64,000 nucleotides of DNA, taken from positions 744,001 to 808,000 of the forward strand of contig NZ_CANMMT010000001.1 in NCBI RefSeq assembly GCF_947499065.1, given 5' to 3'. Position 1 is the first letter of the stretch, and each line of letters opens with the position of its first letter. Shown here piece after piece: positions 15,975-23,476 of the stretch. Below the pieces are notes generated by a model. That model made no database searches and had not been told where the DNA came from. It saw only the letters and a program-made list of their open reading frames with translations. The DNA comes from an uncultured Tenacibaculum sp. Lineage in GTDB: Bacteria > Bacteroidota > Bacteroidia > Flavobacteriales > Flavobacteriaceae. A program made the translations under genes and the position numbers.

Positions 15975-17618
15975 ATGAGATTGAATTATTACTTAGTGCT
16001 TATTGTTTGTTTACTCATTTCTAACAATACGATAAGCTTCGCACAAAAAAAATCAGAAAAAATAGCAACAGGAAAATTATTTTTCTCCAAAATTGACTTT
16101 CAGAAAAGTAAAATAGCTTCAAAAAATTACACTAACAGTTTCACTTTATATAAGGATAAATATTTGAATGTTCATTTTAGATTAGATAAACCTCTTATTG
16201 AAAGTCTTAAATCGTTAGCTCCTAATTTAACAGATGATCAATTGCTAAATAAAGGAAACTTTCAGTTTTCAATTATAGTAGATGGAAAAAAGGTACATAC
16301 TGAGAATTTAAACAAAGGAGCAGGAACAGTTGATTTTAAAACTAAAAAAAGAAAACACTTTATTCCATTAATATATCCAGAACAAATTGATTTTTGGGGT
16401 TGGTTTATGTGGATGAAATTCATGAAATTAAGTGGAGGACAGGATGTGTTGGTAGGAAATAAGCACTCTTTAATTGTTGAGGTTCGACCTTATATAAAAA
16501 CAGATATATTAAAAGTGGGTCCTGTATTAGCTAAAGGAAATATTACCGTTGAGGTGGCTAAAATTCCTGTAGATGAAAGTTTGATTCCTGTTCAAAAAAT
16601 ACAATCGAATAGTGGATGGGAATTATCAAAAAGTACTTTTAATGAAAAAAAGATAGAAGATTTAAATAGAAAAATAGCAGAAAAAAGGTTTGAAGATATT
16701 AATGGTATTATAGTTATAAAAGACAATAAGTTATTAATAGAAGAATATTTTAATGGAGCAACTAGAAATAACTTGCATAATGCAAGGTCGGTAGGAAAAT
16801 CATTTGCTTCTACTGTATTAGGAATAGCTATTAAAGAAAACTATATACTAAGTGAAAATGTATTGTTGAAAGACTTTTATGATTTACAAACGTTTGAAAA
16901 TTATAGTAAAAAGAAAGACTCGGTAACCTTAAAATCTCTCTTAACAATGAGTTCAGGATTTGTTGGAGATGATAGTGATTATAATAGTATAGGGAACGAA
17001 GAAAAGATGTATCCTACAAATAATTGGGTTAAATTCTCACTTGATTTACCTATGGAGAAGGAAAAAAGGATAGGGAAAGATTTTTCTTATTTTACAGCAG
17101 GAGTCGTTGTTTTGGGAGATGTTATTCATAAATCGGTACCAAAAGGATTGGTGTCTTATGCTGAAGAAAAATTATTTAAACCATTAAATATAACTAACTA
17201 TAAATGGCAATACACTCCACAAAAAGTAGGAAATACAGCTGGAGGAATACAACTAAGAGCTATTGATTTTGCAAAGTATGGTCAGTTATATAAGAATAAA
17301 GGAATGTGGAATGGTGAACAGATTCTAACCAAAGAATGGGTAGATAAAAGTTTATCAAAACAAGTTAGCCACATTAATGCAGGGATAGAAAGCGGTTACT
17401 ATGGTTATCTTTTTTGGAATAAAGAATACAAAGTAGAAGGCAAGAGTTACGAGGTTTCTTTTTGTAGTGGTAGAGGAGGGAATAAGGTTTTTATTTTTAA
17501 AGACATTCCATTTGTGGTAGTTATAACTTCTTCGGCGTATAATAACCCTATTGCTCACCTTAATGCAGATAAGATTATAAAGGAATATATACTGCCTGCG
17601 GTAATTGAAAAGGAGTAA
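15975..17618 (+). CDS. Secreted beta-lactamase-fold serine hydrolase
   Basis: A signal peptide (MRLNYYLVLIVCLLISNNTISFAQ) is followed by a 200-residue N-terminal region with no family I recognise and then a class C beta-lactamase/esterase-like domain. The SxxK nucleophile motif is ARSVGKSF (S272, K275). The YxN equivalent is likely DFSYFTAG, and the third motif is GRGGNKV in place of KTG. Members include esterases and D-aminopeptidases rather than true beta-lactamases. It is the probable second gene of an AraC-hydrolase pair. The substrate is unknown. Confidence 0.85.
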   Translation: MRLNYYLVLIVCLLISNNTISFAQKKSEKIATGKLFFSKIDFQKSKIASKNYTNSFTLYKDKYLNVHFRLDKPLIESLKSLAPNLTDDQLLNKGNFQFSIIVDGKKVHTENLNKGAGTVDFKTKKRKHFIPLIYPEQIDFWGWFMWMKFMKLSGGQDVLVGNKHSLIVEVRPYIKTDILKVGPVLAKGNITVEVAKIPVDESLIPVQKIQSNSGWELSKSTFNEKKIEDLNRKIAEKRFEDINGIIVIKDNKLLIEEYFNGATRNNLHNARSVGKSFASTVLGIAIKENYILSENVLLKDFYDLQTFENYSKKKDSVTLKSLLTMSSGFVGDDSDYNSIGNEEKMYPTNNWVKFSLDLPMEKEKRIGKDFSYFTAGVVVLGDVIHKSVPKGLVSYAEEKLFKPLNITNYKWQYTPQKVGNTAGGIQLRAIDFAKYGQLYKNKGMWNGEQILTKEWVDKSLSKQVSHINAGIESGYYGYLFWNKEYKVEGKSYEVSFCSGRGGNKVFIFKDIPFVVVITSSAYNNPIAHLNADKIIKEYILPAVIEKE

Positions 17619-17643
17619 GAAAGATTAAAATATGTTGTATAAA

Positions 17644-17674
17644 AAAAGACTTAACATTATCTGTTAAGTCTTTT
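17644..17674. terminator. Bidirectional terminator (hydrolase gene / tRNA-Gln)
   Basis: A perfect 13-bp stem (17644-17656 with 17662-17674), loop TTATC, A and T runs included in the stem. It lies 26 nt past the hydrolase stop (plus) and 4 nt past the tRNA-Gln 3' end (minus). Confidence 0.9.
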
Positions 17675-17677
17675 CAG

Positions 17678-17748
17678 TTGGCCTACAAGGACTCGAACCT
17701 TGAATATCGGTACCAAAAACCGGTGTGTTACCATTACACCATAGGCCA
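17678..17748 (-). tRNA. tRNA-Gln (UUG anticodon)
   Basis: On the minus strand TGGCCTA and TAGGCCA form the 7-bp acceptor stem, followed by discriminator A. The anticodon loop UUUUGGU carries UUG, and the T arm has GGTTCGAGTCC. The 3' CCA is not encoded. Length is 71 nt. Confidence 0.93.
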
Positions 17749-17766
17749 ATTGCGTGATTGCGGATG

Positions 17767-17796
17767 CAAATTTACATACTTTTTTCGTTTACACAA
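17767..17796 (-). promoter_or_regulatory. Promoter of tRNA-Gln
   Basis: Read on the minus strand: TTG (17794-17796), 19 nt, TAAATTTG (17767-17774), then 18 nt to the tRNA 5' end. It matches the Bacteroidota TTG/TAnnTTTG consensus and has the same geometry as the tRNA-Cys promoter at 40809-40838. Confidence 0.8.
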
Positions 17797-17932
17797 AACT
17801 TTTTTTGATTTTTTTTCTTTAACAGAAAATTATCTGGTTTGCATCACTACAAATATAATCAAAATTATATTTTTGCTAGAAACAAAAACAGACTAGTTAT
17901 TAGTACATTCGCAATAACTTTATTAAAAATCT

Positions 17933-20900
17933 ATGGACGAATTTAACTACAAAAAATGGAACACAATTTTAGGTTGGGTTACATTTGCAGTGGCATTAAT
18001 CACTTATACTTTAACATTAGAACCTACCGTGAGCTCATGGGATTGTGGTGAATATATCTCTACAGCAGTAAAATTAGAAGTAGGGCATCCACCTGGAGCA
18101 CCTTTATTTCAAATGCTAGGAGCTTTCTTTGCAATGTTTAGCAACGACCCTAGTCAGTGGGCGATGATGGTAAACTTTATGTCGGGCTTAGCAAGTGCAT
18201 TTACTATTTTGTTTATGTTTTGGACTATAACTGACTTGGCTAAGAAAATGGCCGCTAGAAATGGTGAGTTTAGTAAAAGTGCAGCTATAGCTGTTTTAGG
18301 AAGTGGAGTAGTTGGAGCTTTAGCATATACGTTCTCAGATAGTTTTTGGTTTAGTGCAGTTGAAGGTGAAGTATACGCAATGTCATCATTTTTAATGGCG
18401 CTGTTATTTTGGTTAGGATTACGTTGGGAAAGTGAAATTAATACACCAAGAGGTAATAAATGGCTAGTATTAATAAGTTTTGTTGTAGGACTTTCGTTTG
18501 GAGTACATATATTATCATTATTAGTAATACCATCAATAGTATTATTATACTTCTTTAAAACCTATAAAGATATCAATGTAAAAACTACAGCAATAGCAAC
18601 GGTAGTTTCGATATTGGTATTGGCATTTGTATTTAAGTTTTTATTTCCATTCACACTTAAGTTTTTTAGTGTGTCAGAACTTTTCTTTATCAATCAAATA
18701 GGATTACCGTATAATTCAGGAACTATTATAGCTGGAATAGTATTAATAGCATTGTTCTATTTTGGATTAAACTATACTCGTAAAAAAGGTTTAGTAACAG
18801 GAAATACTTTAGTATTGTCGATATTATTTATCATGATTGGTTTTTCATCATGGTTAATGTTACCAATACGTGCAAACGCAGATACAGTAATTAATGAGAA
18901 CAATCCCTCAAGTGCGAGAGAGTTGTTAGCGTATTATAATCGTGAACAGTATGGAGATGCAAATGTGTTTTATGATAAATACTATTCTGTATCTTATGAT
19001 AGAGAATTAGATTCAGAAAAACCATATAAAGACGATAAGCCTAAATACGAAAAGAAGGACGGGAAATATGTAATTGTAAATAAATATAAAAATATATTAC
19101 CAAACTACTCAAGTAAACACAAAGGGTTTATACCAAGGATGGTAGCTCCTGGTTCGGAACAGCATTATAAAAGAATAGCAGGAATACCTGCAAGAAGTAA
19201 AAGACGCCCAACCTTTTTAGAAAACATAAAGTTTATGATCGATTACCAGTTCGGTTATATGTATGGACGTTATTTTATGTGGAATTTTGTAGGTCGTCAA
19301 AACGATATACAAGGACATCTAGATATAGAGTCAGGAAATTGGTTAAGTGGTATTAATTTTATTGATGAAGCTCGTTTAGGTTCGCAAAAAAACTTACCAG
19401 ATGATGTAAAGAATAATAAAGGGCGTAATACCTATTTCTTTTTACCATTAATTTTAGGATTTATAGGATTATTATATCAAGCAAAAAAAGACAAAAAGAA
19501 TCTGTATACACTAGCAATGTTTTTTGCATTCACAGGGTTTGCAATTATATTTTATACCAATCCAAAACCATTTGAACCAAGAGAAAGAGATTATGCGGTA
19601 GTAGGTTCGTTTTATGTATTTGCTATTTGGATAGGGTTTGGAGTGTTAGCGCTGTATGAATATTTTAAGAACTATGCGAATAAAAGAACAGTAGCTATAG
19701 CGGTATCAGTAGTTTCGTTATTAGCGGTGCCAGTATTAATGGGAGCTCAAAACTGGGATGACCATGATAGAGCAGACAGGTACATTGCACAGTTAAATGC
19801 ACAAACCTATTTAGAAAGTTGTGACCCAAATGCAATTATATTTACTATTGGAGATAACGATACATTCCCATTATGGTATATGCAACAGGTAGAAGGTATT
19901 CGACCAGATATTAAGATTGTAAATACAAGTCTTTTTCAAACAGATTGGTATATAGATCAAATGAAAAAGAAAACTTATGATGCAGATCCAATACCATCAA
20001 AATTAACACACGACCAATATAAATATGGAACTTTAGATGTGGCGTACTATTATGAGATACCTCAATTAAAAGATTCAATTTGGACCATCGATACCTTTAT
20101 GCGTTGGATTTCTAGTGATAGTGATAGAACGTATTTAGAAACAGGTGAAGATTCTAAAGAGAAGTTTTATCCAGTATATAGAATTCGAATTCCAGTAAAT
20201 AAAGAAAATGTATTAAAAACTGGATTAGTAGCTCAAAAGGATGCTGATAAGATTTTACCTTACATTGATATATCTGTTGATAGACAAGGGTTGACAAAGA
20301 ATAGAATTTTAATGTTAGATATTTTAAATAATTTCGATTGGAAACGCCCTATTTATTTTACAGGAGGAGCAAATGCCGATGAAGAGTATATTTGGTTAAA
20401 AGATTATTTACAGCTAGATGGAATGGCGTATAAACTAGTGCCTATTAAAACACCAAACAAAGGAAAGTCTATGTTTGATATGGGACGCATTGATCCAGAA
20501 AAAATGTATGCGAATGTTAAAAAATGGGATTGGAAAACCATTAATAATGGTAAGATCTATTTAGATGAGCAAAGTAAGCGTAATGCAATATCAATTAGAA
20601 ACAACTTAATGCGATTATCAGAAGAGTTTATGAAACAAGGAGACTCGGTAAGAGCAAAAGATGTATTGGATTTATCATTGTACAAAATGCCAATTAAAGA
20701 TTTTGATCATTACAGTATTTCTTTAGGGTATCCTGAGTTGTATTACCGCATGGGAGATATTGATAAAGCTAGAGAAACATCAGAAACATTAACTGAAATT
20801 TTCCAACAAAAATTAAAGTATTACAATACGTTTAGTTATGAAGACTTAAATTTAGTGAAAGAGAATATAGAAACGTATTTGTATATGTATCAAAATGTAA

Positions 20901-21043
20901 TGCAACAAATTATGCGTTATGATGATACAGAATATGGTAAAAAAGCGCTTAAAGATTATTTAGTTCATGAAGGTTTGTTTAATCCATCATCAACAGAAGA
21001 AAATGAGCGATTTATGCAACAATTAGATTCTATAAAACCTTAA
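17933..21043 (+). CDS. DUF2723 membrane protein (glycosyltransferase family 117, GT-C-like)
   Basis: At 1036 residues, the N-terminal half has about ten or more transmembrane segments with an early acidic loop typical of GT-C enzymes (EPTVSSWDCGEYISTAVKLE; WDCGE is diagnostic of DUF2723). The C-terminal half is periplasmic (NAIIFTIGDNDTFPLWYMQQ is another family block) and ends in helical, TPR-like sequence. DUF2723 proteins are classed as GT117 and are inferred to use lipid-linked sugar donors at the periplasmic face. The acceptor is not known here. A deacetylase gene begins 5 nt after the stop, so both may act on one glycan (inference). Confidence 0.9.
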   Translation: MDEFNYKKWNTILGWVTFAVALITYTLTLEPTVSSWDCGEYISTAVKLEVGHPPGAPLFQMLGAFFAMFSNDPSQWAMMVNFMSGLASAFTILFMFWTITDLAKKMAARNGEFSKSAAIAVLGSGVVGALAYTFSDSFWFSAVEGEVYAMSSFLMALLFWLGLRWESEINTPRGNKWLVLISFVVGLSFGVHILSLLVIPSIVLLYFFKTYKDINVKTTAIATVVSILVLAFVFKFLFPFTLKFFSVSELFFINQIGLPYNSGTIIAGIVLIALFYFGLNYTRKKGLVTGNTLVLSILFIMIGFSSWLMLPIRANADTVINENNPSSARELLAYYNREQYGDANVFYDKYYSVSYDRELDSEKPYKDDKPKYEKKDGKYVIVNKYKNILPNYSSKHKGFIPRMVAPGSEQHYKRIAGIPARSKRRPTFLENIKFMIDYQFGYMYGRYFMWNFVGRQNDIQGHLDIESGNWLSGINFIDEARLGSQKNLPDDVKNNKGRNTYFFLPLILGFIGLLYQAKKDKKNLYTLAMFFAFTGFAIIFYTNPKPFEPRERDYAVVGSFYVFAIWIGFGVLALYEYFKNYANKRTVAIAVSVVSLLAVPVLMGAQNWDDHDRADRYIAQLNAQTYLESCDPNAIIFTIGDNDTFPLWYMQQVEGIRPDIKIVNTSLFQTDWYIDQMKKKTYDADPIPSKLTHDQYKYGTLDVAYYYEIPQLKDSIWTIDTFMRWISSDSDRTYLETGEDSKEKFYPVYRIRIPVNKENVLKTGLVAQKDADKILPYIDISVDRQGLTKNRILMLDILNNFDWKRPIYFTGGANADEEYIWLKDYLQLDGMAYKLVPIKTPNKGKSMFDMGRIDPEKMYANVKKWDWKTINNGKIYLDEQSKRNAISIRNNLMRLSEEFMKQGDSVRAKDVLDLSLYKMPIKDFDHYSISLGYPELYYRMGDIDKARETSETLTEIFQQKLKYYNTFSYEDLNLVKENIETYLYMYQNVMQQIMRYDDTEYGKKALKDYLVHEGLFNPSSTEENERFMQQLDSIKP

Positions 21044-21048
21044 ATTTA

Positions 21049-21702
21049 ATGAGGTTGTATTTTATAAAAACACCACGTATACTTAAAAAGATATTTTCTA
21101 AGTATACGTGGTGTTTCTCTTCCAATAAAAAAGAAATTTATCTAACTTTTGATGATGGGCCTATCCCTGAGGTTACAGAGTTTGTGTTAGATGAATTGCA
21201 AAGATATAATGCAAAAGCAACCTTTTTTTGTATCGGTGATAATATTAGAAAGCATCCAATAGTTTTTTCAAGAATAGTAAAAGAAGGGCACTCGGTAGGG
21301 AATCACACATTTAATCATTTAAATGGTTGGAAAACCAATCAAGAAGATTATATAAAAAATATAAAACTTTGTGAAGAGATTATTAATAGTGAAACTTCTA
21401 AAATAAAGGAGTCTAACGAAACAAAACTGTTTAGGCCTCCATATGGTAAGATAAAAGGAGGACAAGCAAGAGAATTGCTTAAAAAAGGGTATAAGGTTAT
21501 AATGTGGGATGTCCTTTCCGCAGATTTTGACACCTCAGTAACCAAAGAAGAATGCTTAAAAAACGTGTTAGATAATGCTGAAAAAGGAAGTGTTATCGTT
21601 TTTCATGATAGTATAAAAGCAAGTGGCAGGCTGTATTATGTTCTTCCAAAGTTTTTAGAAGAATATACAAAAAAGGGGTATGAATTTAAGGCTATACTTT
21701 AA
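21049..21702 (+). CDS. Polysaccharide deacetylase (NodB domain, CE4)
   Basis: The NodB domain covers nearly the whole 217 residues. It shows TFDDGP (D35/D36), NHTFNH (H86, H90; the metal triad with Asp), RPPYG, MWDVLSADFD and VFHDS. CE4 enzymes remove N-acetyl groups from peptidoglycan, chitin-type or exopolysaccharide sugars. There is no signal peptide; the N-terminus YFIKTPRILKKIFSKYTWCF looks conserved, as in relatives that start in this way, so the start at 21049 is accepted. A strong hairpin lies inside codons 7-23. The stop codon overlaps that of the convergent thioredoxin-like gene in a shared TTAA. Confidence 0.93.
   Translation: MRLYFIKTPRILKKIFSKYTWCFSSNKKEIYLTFDDGPIPEVTEFVLDELQRYNAKATFFCIGDNIRKHPIVFSRIVKEGHSVGNHTFNHLNGWKTNQEDYIKNIKLCEEIINSETSKIKESNETKLFRPPYGKIKGGQARELLKKGYKVIMWDVLSADFDTSVTKEECLKNVLDNAEKGSVIVFHDSIKASGRLYYVLPKFLEEYTKKGYEFKAIL
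21068..21116. repeat. 18-bp perfect inverted repeat inside the deacetylase gene
   Basis: Arms 21068-21085 and 21099-21116 are perfectly complementary over 18 bp around a 13-nt centre that can itself fold (AAAA...TTTT). The structure starts 19 nt into the coding sequence and 25 nt after the GT117 stop. Confidence 0.85.
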
Positions 21703-21992
21703 ACGTACTGTTGTACTAAACCAATTAAAGTGTTAGCATCTTGCTCGCCAGTTTGACGCCATTTCATTTCGCCATCTTTATAAATCATAAAAGTAGGGTT
21801 TCCTTTTACACGTAAGGCATCAGCAAGAATTTCATTCTTTTTAATGTCTATTTTAATTACTTTAGCTTTATCTCCTAAAGCAGCAGCGACATCACGAAGC
21901 GTATCTAAGCTAGGTTCTACCTCGCTCCAATCTGTATAAAAATCAATTAAAACAGGTTTGTCAATACTTATAATTTCACCAAACTTTGTCAT
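21699..21992 (-). CDS. Thioredoxin-fold protein lacking the CxxC motif
   Basis: The 97-residue protein follows the thioredoxin pattern: VLIDFYTDW (residues 14-22), VIKIDIKKNEILADALRVKGNPTF with the cis-proline (P66), then MIYKDGE. Where thioredoxin has WCGPC, this protein has WSEVEP (W22-P27), so both redox cysteines are gone. The frame is intact and the rest of the fold is conserved, so it is likely a functional non-redox member, such as a chaperone- or adaptor-like protein, and not a pseudogene (inference). Its 3' end overlaps the deacetylase gene by 4 nt, tail to tail. Confidence 0.85.
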   Translation of the reverse strand: MTKFGEIISIDKPVLIDFYTDWSEVEPSLDTLRDVAAALGDKAKVIKIDIKKNEILADALRVKGNPTFMIYKDGEMKWRQTGEQDANTLIGLVQQYV

Positions 21993-22078
21993 TTCTATAA
22001 AGTTTTATATAAAAAATTTATCAAAATTACCGATTTTTTTTTAAATAGATATTAACATTTGTTTAAATTCCTTTAAAA

Positions 22079-23302
22079 TCAGGCTTTTTTTAGCTCAATT
22101 ACGGTAATTTCGGGCCAAATCCCTACTCTTCCAGGAAAAGCATGGTATCCAAAACCTCTGTTTACGTTAATATAGCGCCCAAATTCCTCATATAAACCAG
22201 CCCATTGCTTGTAAACATACTTGGCGGGACTCCATTTGATAAATCCTGGGATTTCTATACCAAATTGTAAACCATGAGTGTGCCCGCTTAAGGTTAACTG
22301 GTAATTGAAATCGTCTTTTTTAACTTTATATTCCCAGTGACTAGGGTCGTGACTCATTAATACTTTAAAATCGTCTTTATTAATTCCTTCAGAAGCCTTT
22401 TGTAAGTCGCCAGCTTGATTGAAACCTTTTCCCCAGTTTTCTACGCCAACTAAAGCTATTTTCTCACCGTCCTTTTCAAGATATCTATTTTCATTTAGTA
22501 ATAATTCAAAACCAATTTTAGGGTGAATTCCTTTAATGGCATTAAAATTAGCTTCTTTATCTTCATCGCTTTTCCATTTCGAATAATCGCCATAATCATG
22601 GTTTCCTAGGATAGAATATTTTCCCGAAGGAGCTTCTAATTGTTTGAAAGTGTCAATCCAGTTATCCATCTCAGTAGCAAAATTGTTTACAATATCACCA
22701 GTAAATAAAATTACATCTGATTTTTGCTCATTGATTAAATCAACACCATATTGAATTTCTTCTTTATTAGTAAAACTACCTGAATGAATATCGGTAATTT
22801 GAGTAATTGTAAAACCATCAAAAGCATCAGGTAAATCACTAAATTTTAATTGATACTTAAGTACTTTATAATTGTATTTACCTTTAAAAATTCCATAAAG
22901 TAAACTTGCAAAAGGAATGGCAGCAATACCTAAAGCTAATTTGGCAATAAAACTTCTTCTTCCAGCCAATTCTTTAGTGTCATTTGAGGAAAAATATGAG
23001 ATGGCTTTTTGAATCCATCTAACCAAATCTTCTCCTAACATAAACAATAAAATAAATAATTTAGGAACTAAAGCTAGTAGTAAAAAACCAAATGCCCATT
23101 GAAATTGCTTAGTTTGACCAGAGCTTCTATCAGAAGTAAAAATTACATAAAAGAAGTTGATGTAAGCTAAAACTCCAAAGAGTAACCATCCGTATCGAAT
23201 AAACTTACTTTTAGTTACTGTTTTGATTGCTTGAAAAGCATAAGTTTCAAGTAAGATAATAAGTAACGAAATGATAATGATTGTTATAAGCCAACGAGAC
23301 AT
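22079..23302 (-). CDS. Membrane metallophosphoesterase (YkuE-like)
   Basis: The N-terminal region has about four transmembrane segments (residues 1-95), then a linker containing RRSFIAKLALGIAAIPF (a twin-arginine-like motif before another hydrophobic segment). A calcineurin-like phosphoesterase domain (about 150-407) follows: QITDIHSG (D and H), FTGDIVN, LGNHDYGDY, MSHDPSHW and SGHTHGLQFG. All five motif blocks are intact. Relatives such as YkuE act outside the cytoplasm on phospho-monoester or lipid substrates; the substrate here is unknown. It is divergent from polA. Confidence 0.9.
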   Translation of the reverse strand: MSRWLITIIIISLLIILLETYAFQAIKTVTKSKFIRYGWLLFGVLAYINFFYVIFTSDRSSGQTKQFQWAFGFLLLALVPKLFILLFMLGEDLVRWIQKAISYFSSNDTKELAGRRSFIAKLALGIAAIPFASLLYGIFKGKYNYKVLKYQLKFSDLPDAFDGFTITQITDIHSGSFTNKEEIQYGVDLINEQKSDVILFTGDIVNNFATEMDNWIDTFKQLEAPSGKYSILGNHDYGDYSKWKSDEDKEANFNAIKGIHPKIGFELLLNENRYLEKDGEKIALVGVENWGKGFNQAGDLQKASEGINKDDFKVLMSHDPSHWEYKVKKDDFNYQLTLSGHTHGLQFGIEIPGFIKWSPAKYVYKQWAGLYEEFGRYINVNRGFGYHAFPGRVGIWPEITVIELKKA

Positions 23303-23476
23303 ATTTATGTTTTTTTAAGTCGAACAAAGATAGGGTGAATCTAAAAAATCAATTTTTAACATCTTGTTAAAGTTTTGTAGCTTTACAAACGGAGTTCTCA
23401 GGAACAATTTATATAGGTTATTTTTCTTAATTTAATCTATATCAGTGATTTATTTCAATAGGCTTTAAATAATAAG

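Noticed and set aside
17678..17896. Plus-strand frame of 72 codons over the tRNA-Gln gene
   Set aside because: It coincides with a complete tRNA and its promoter.
21699..21992. Pseudogene interpretation of the cysteine-less thioredoxin
   Set aside because: The frame is intact and the rest of the fold is well conserved.
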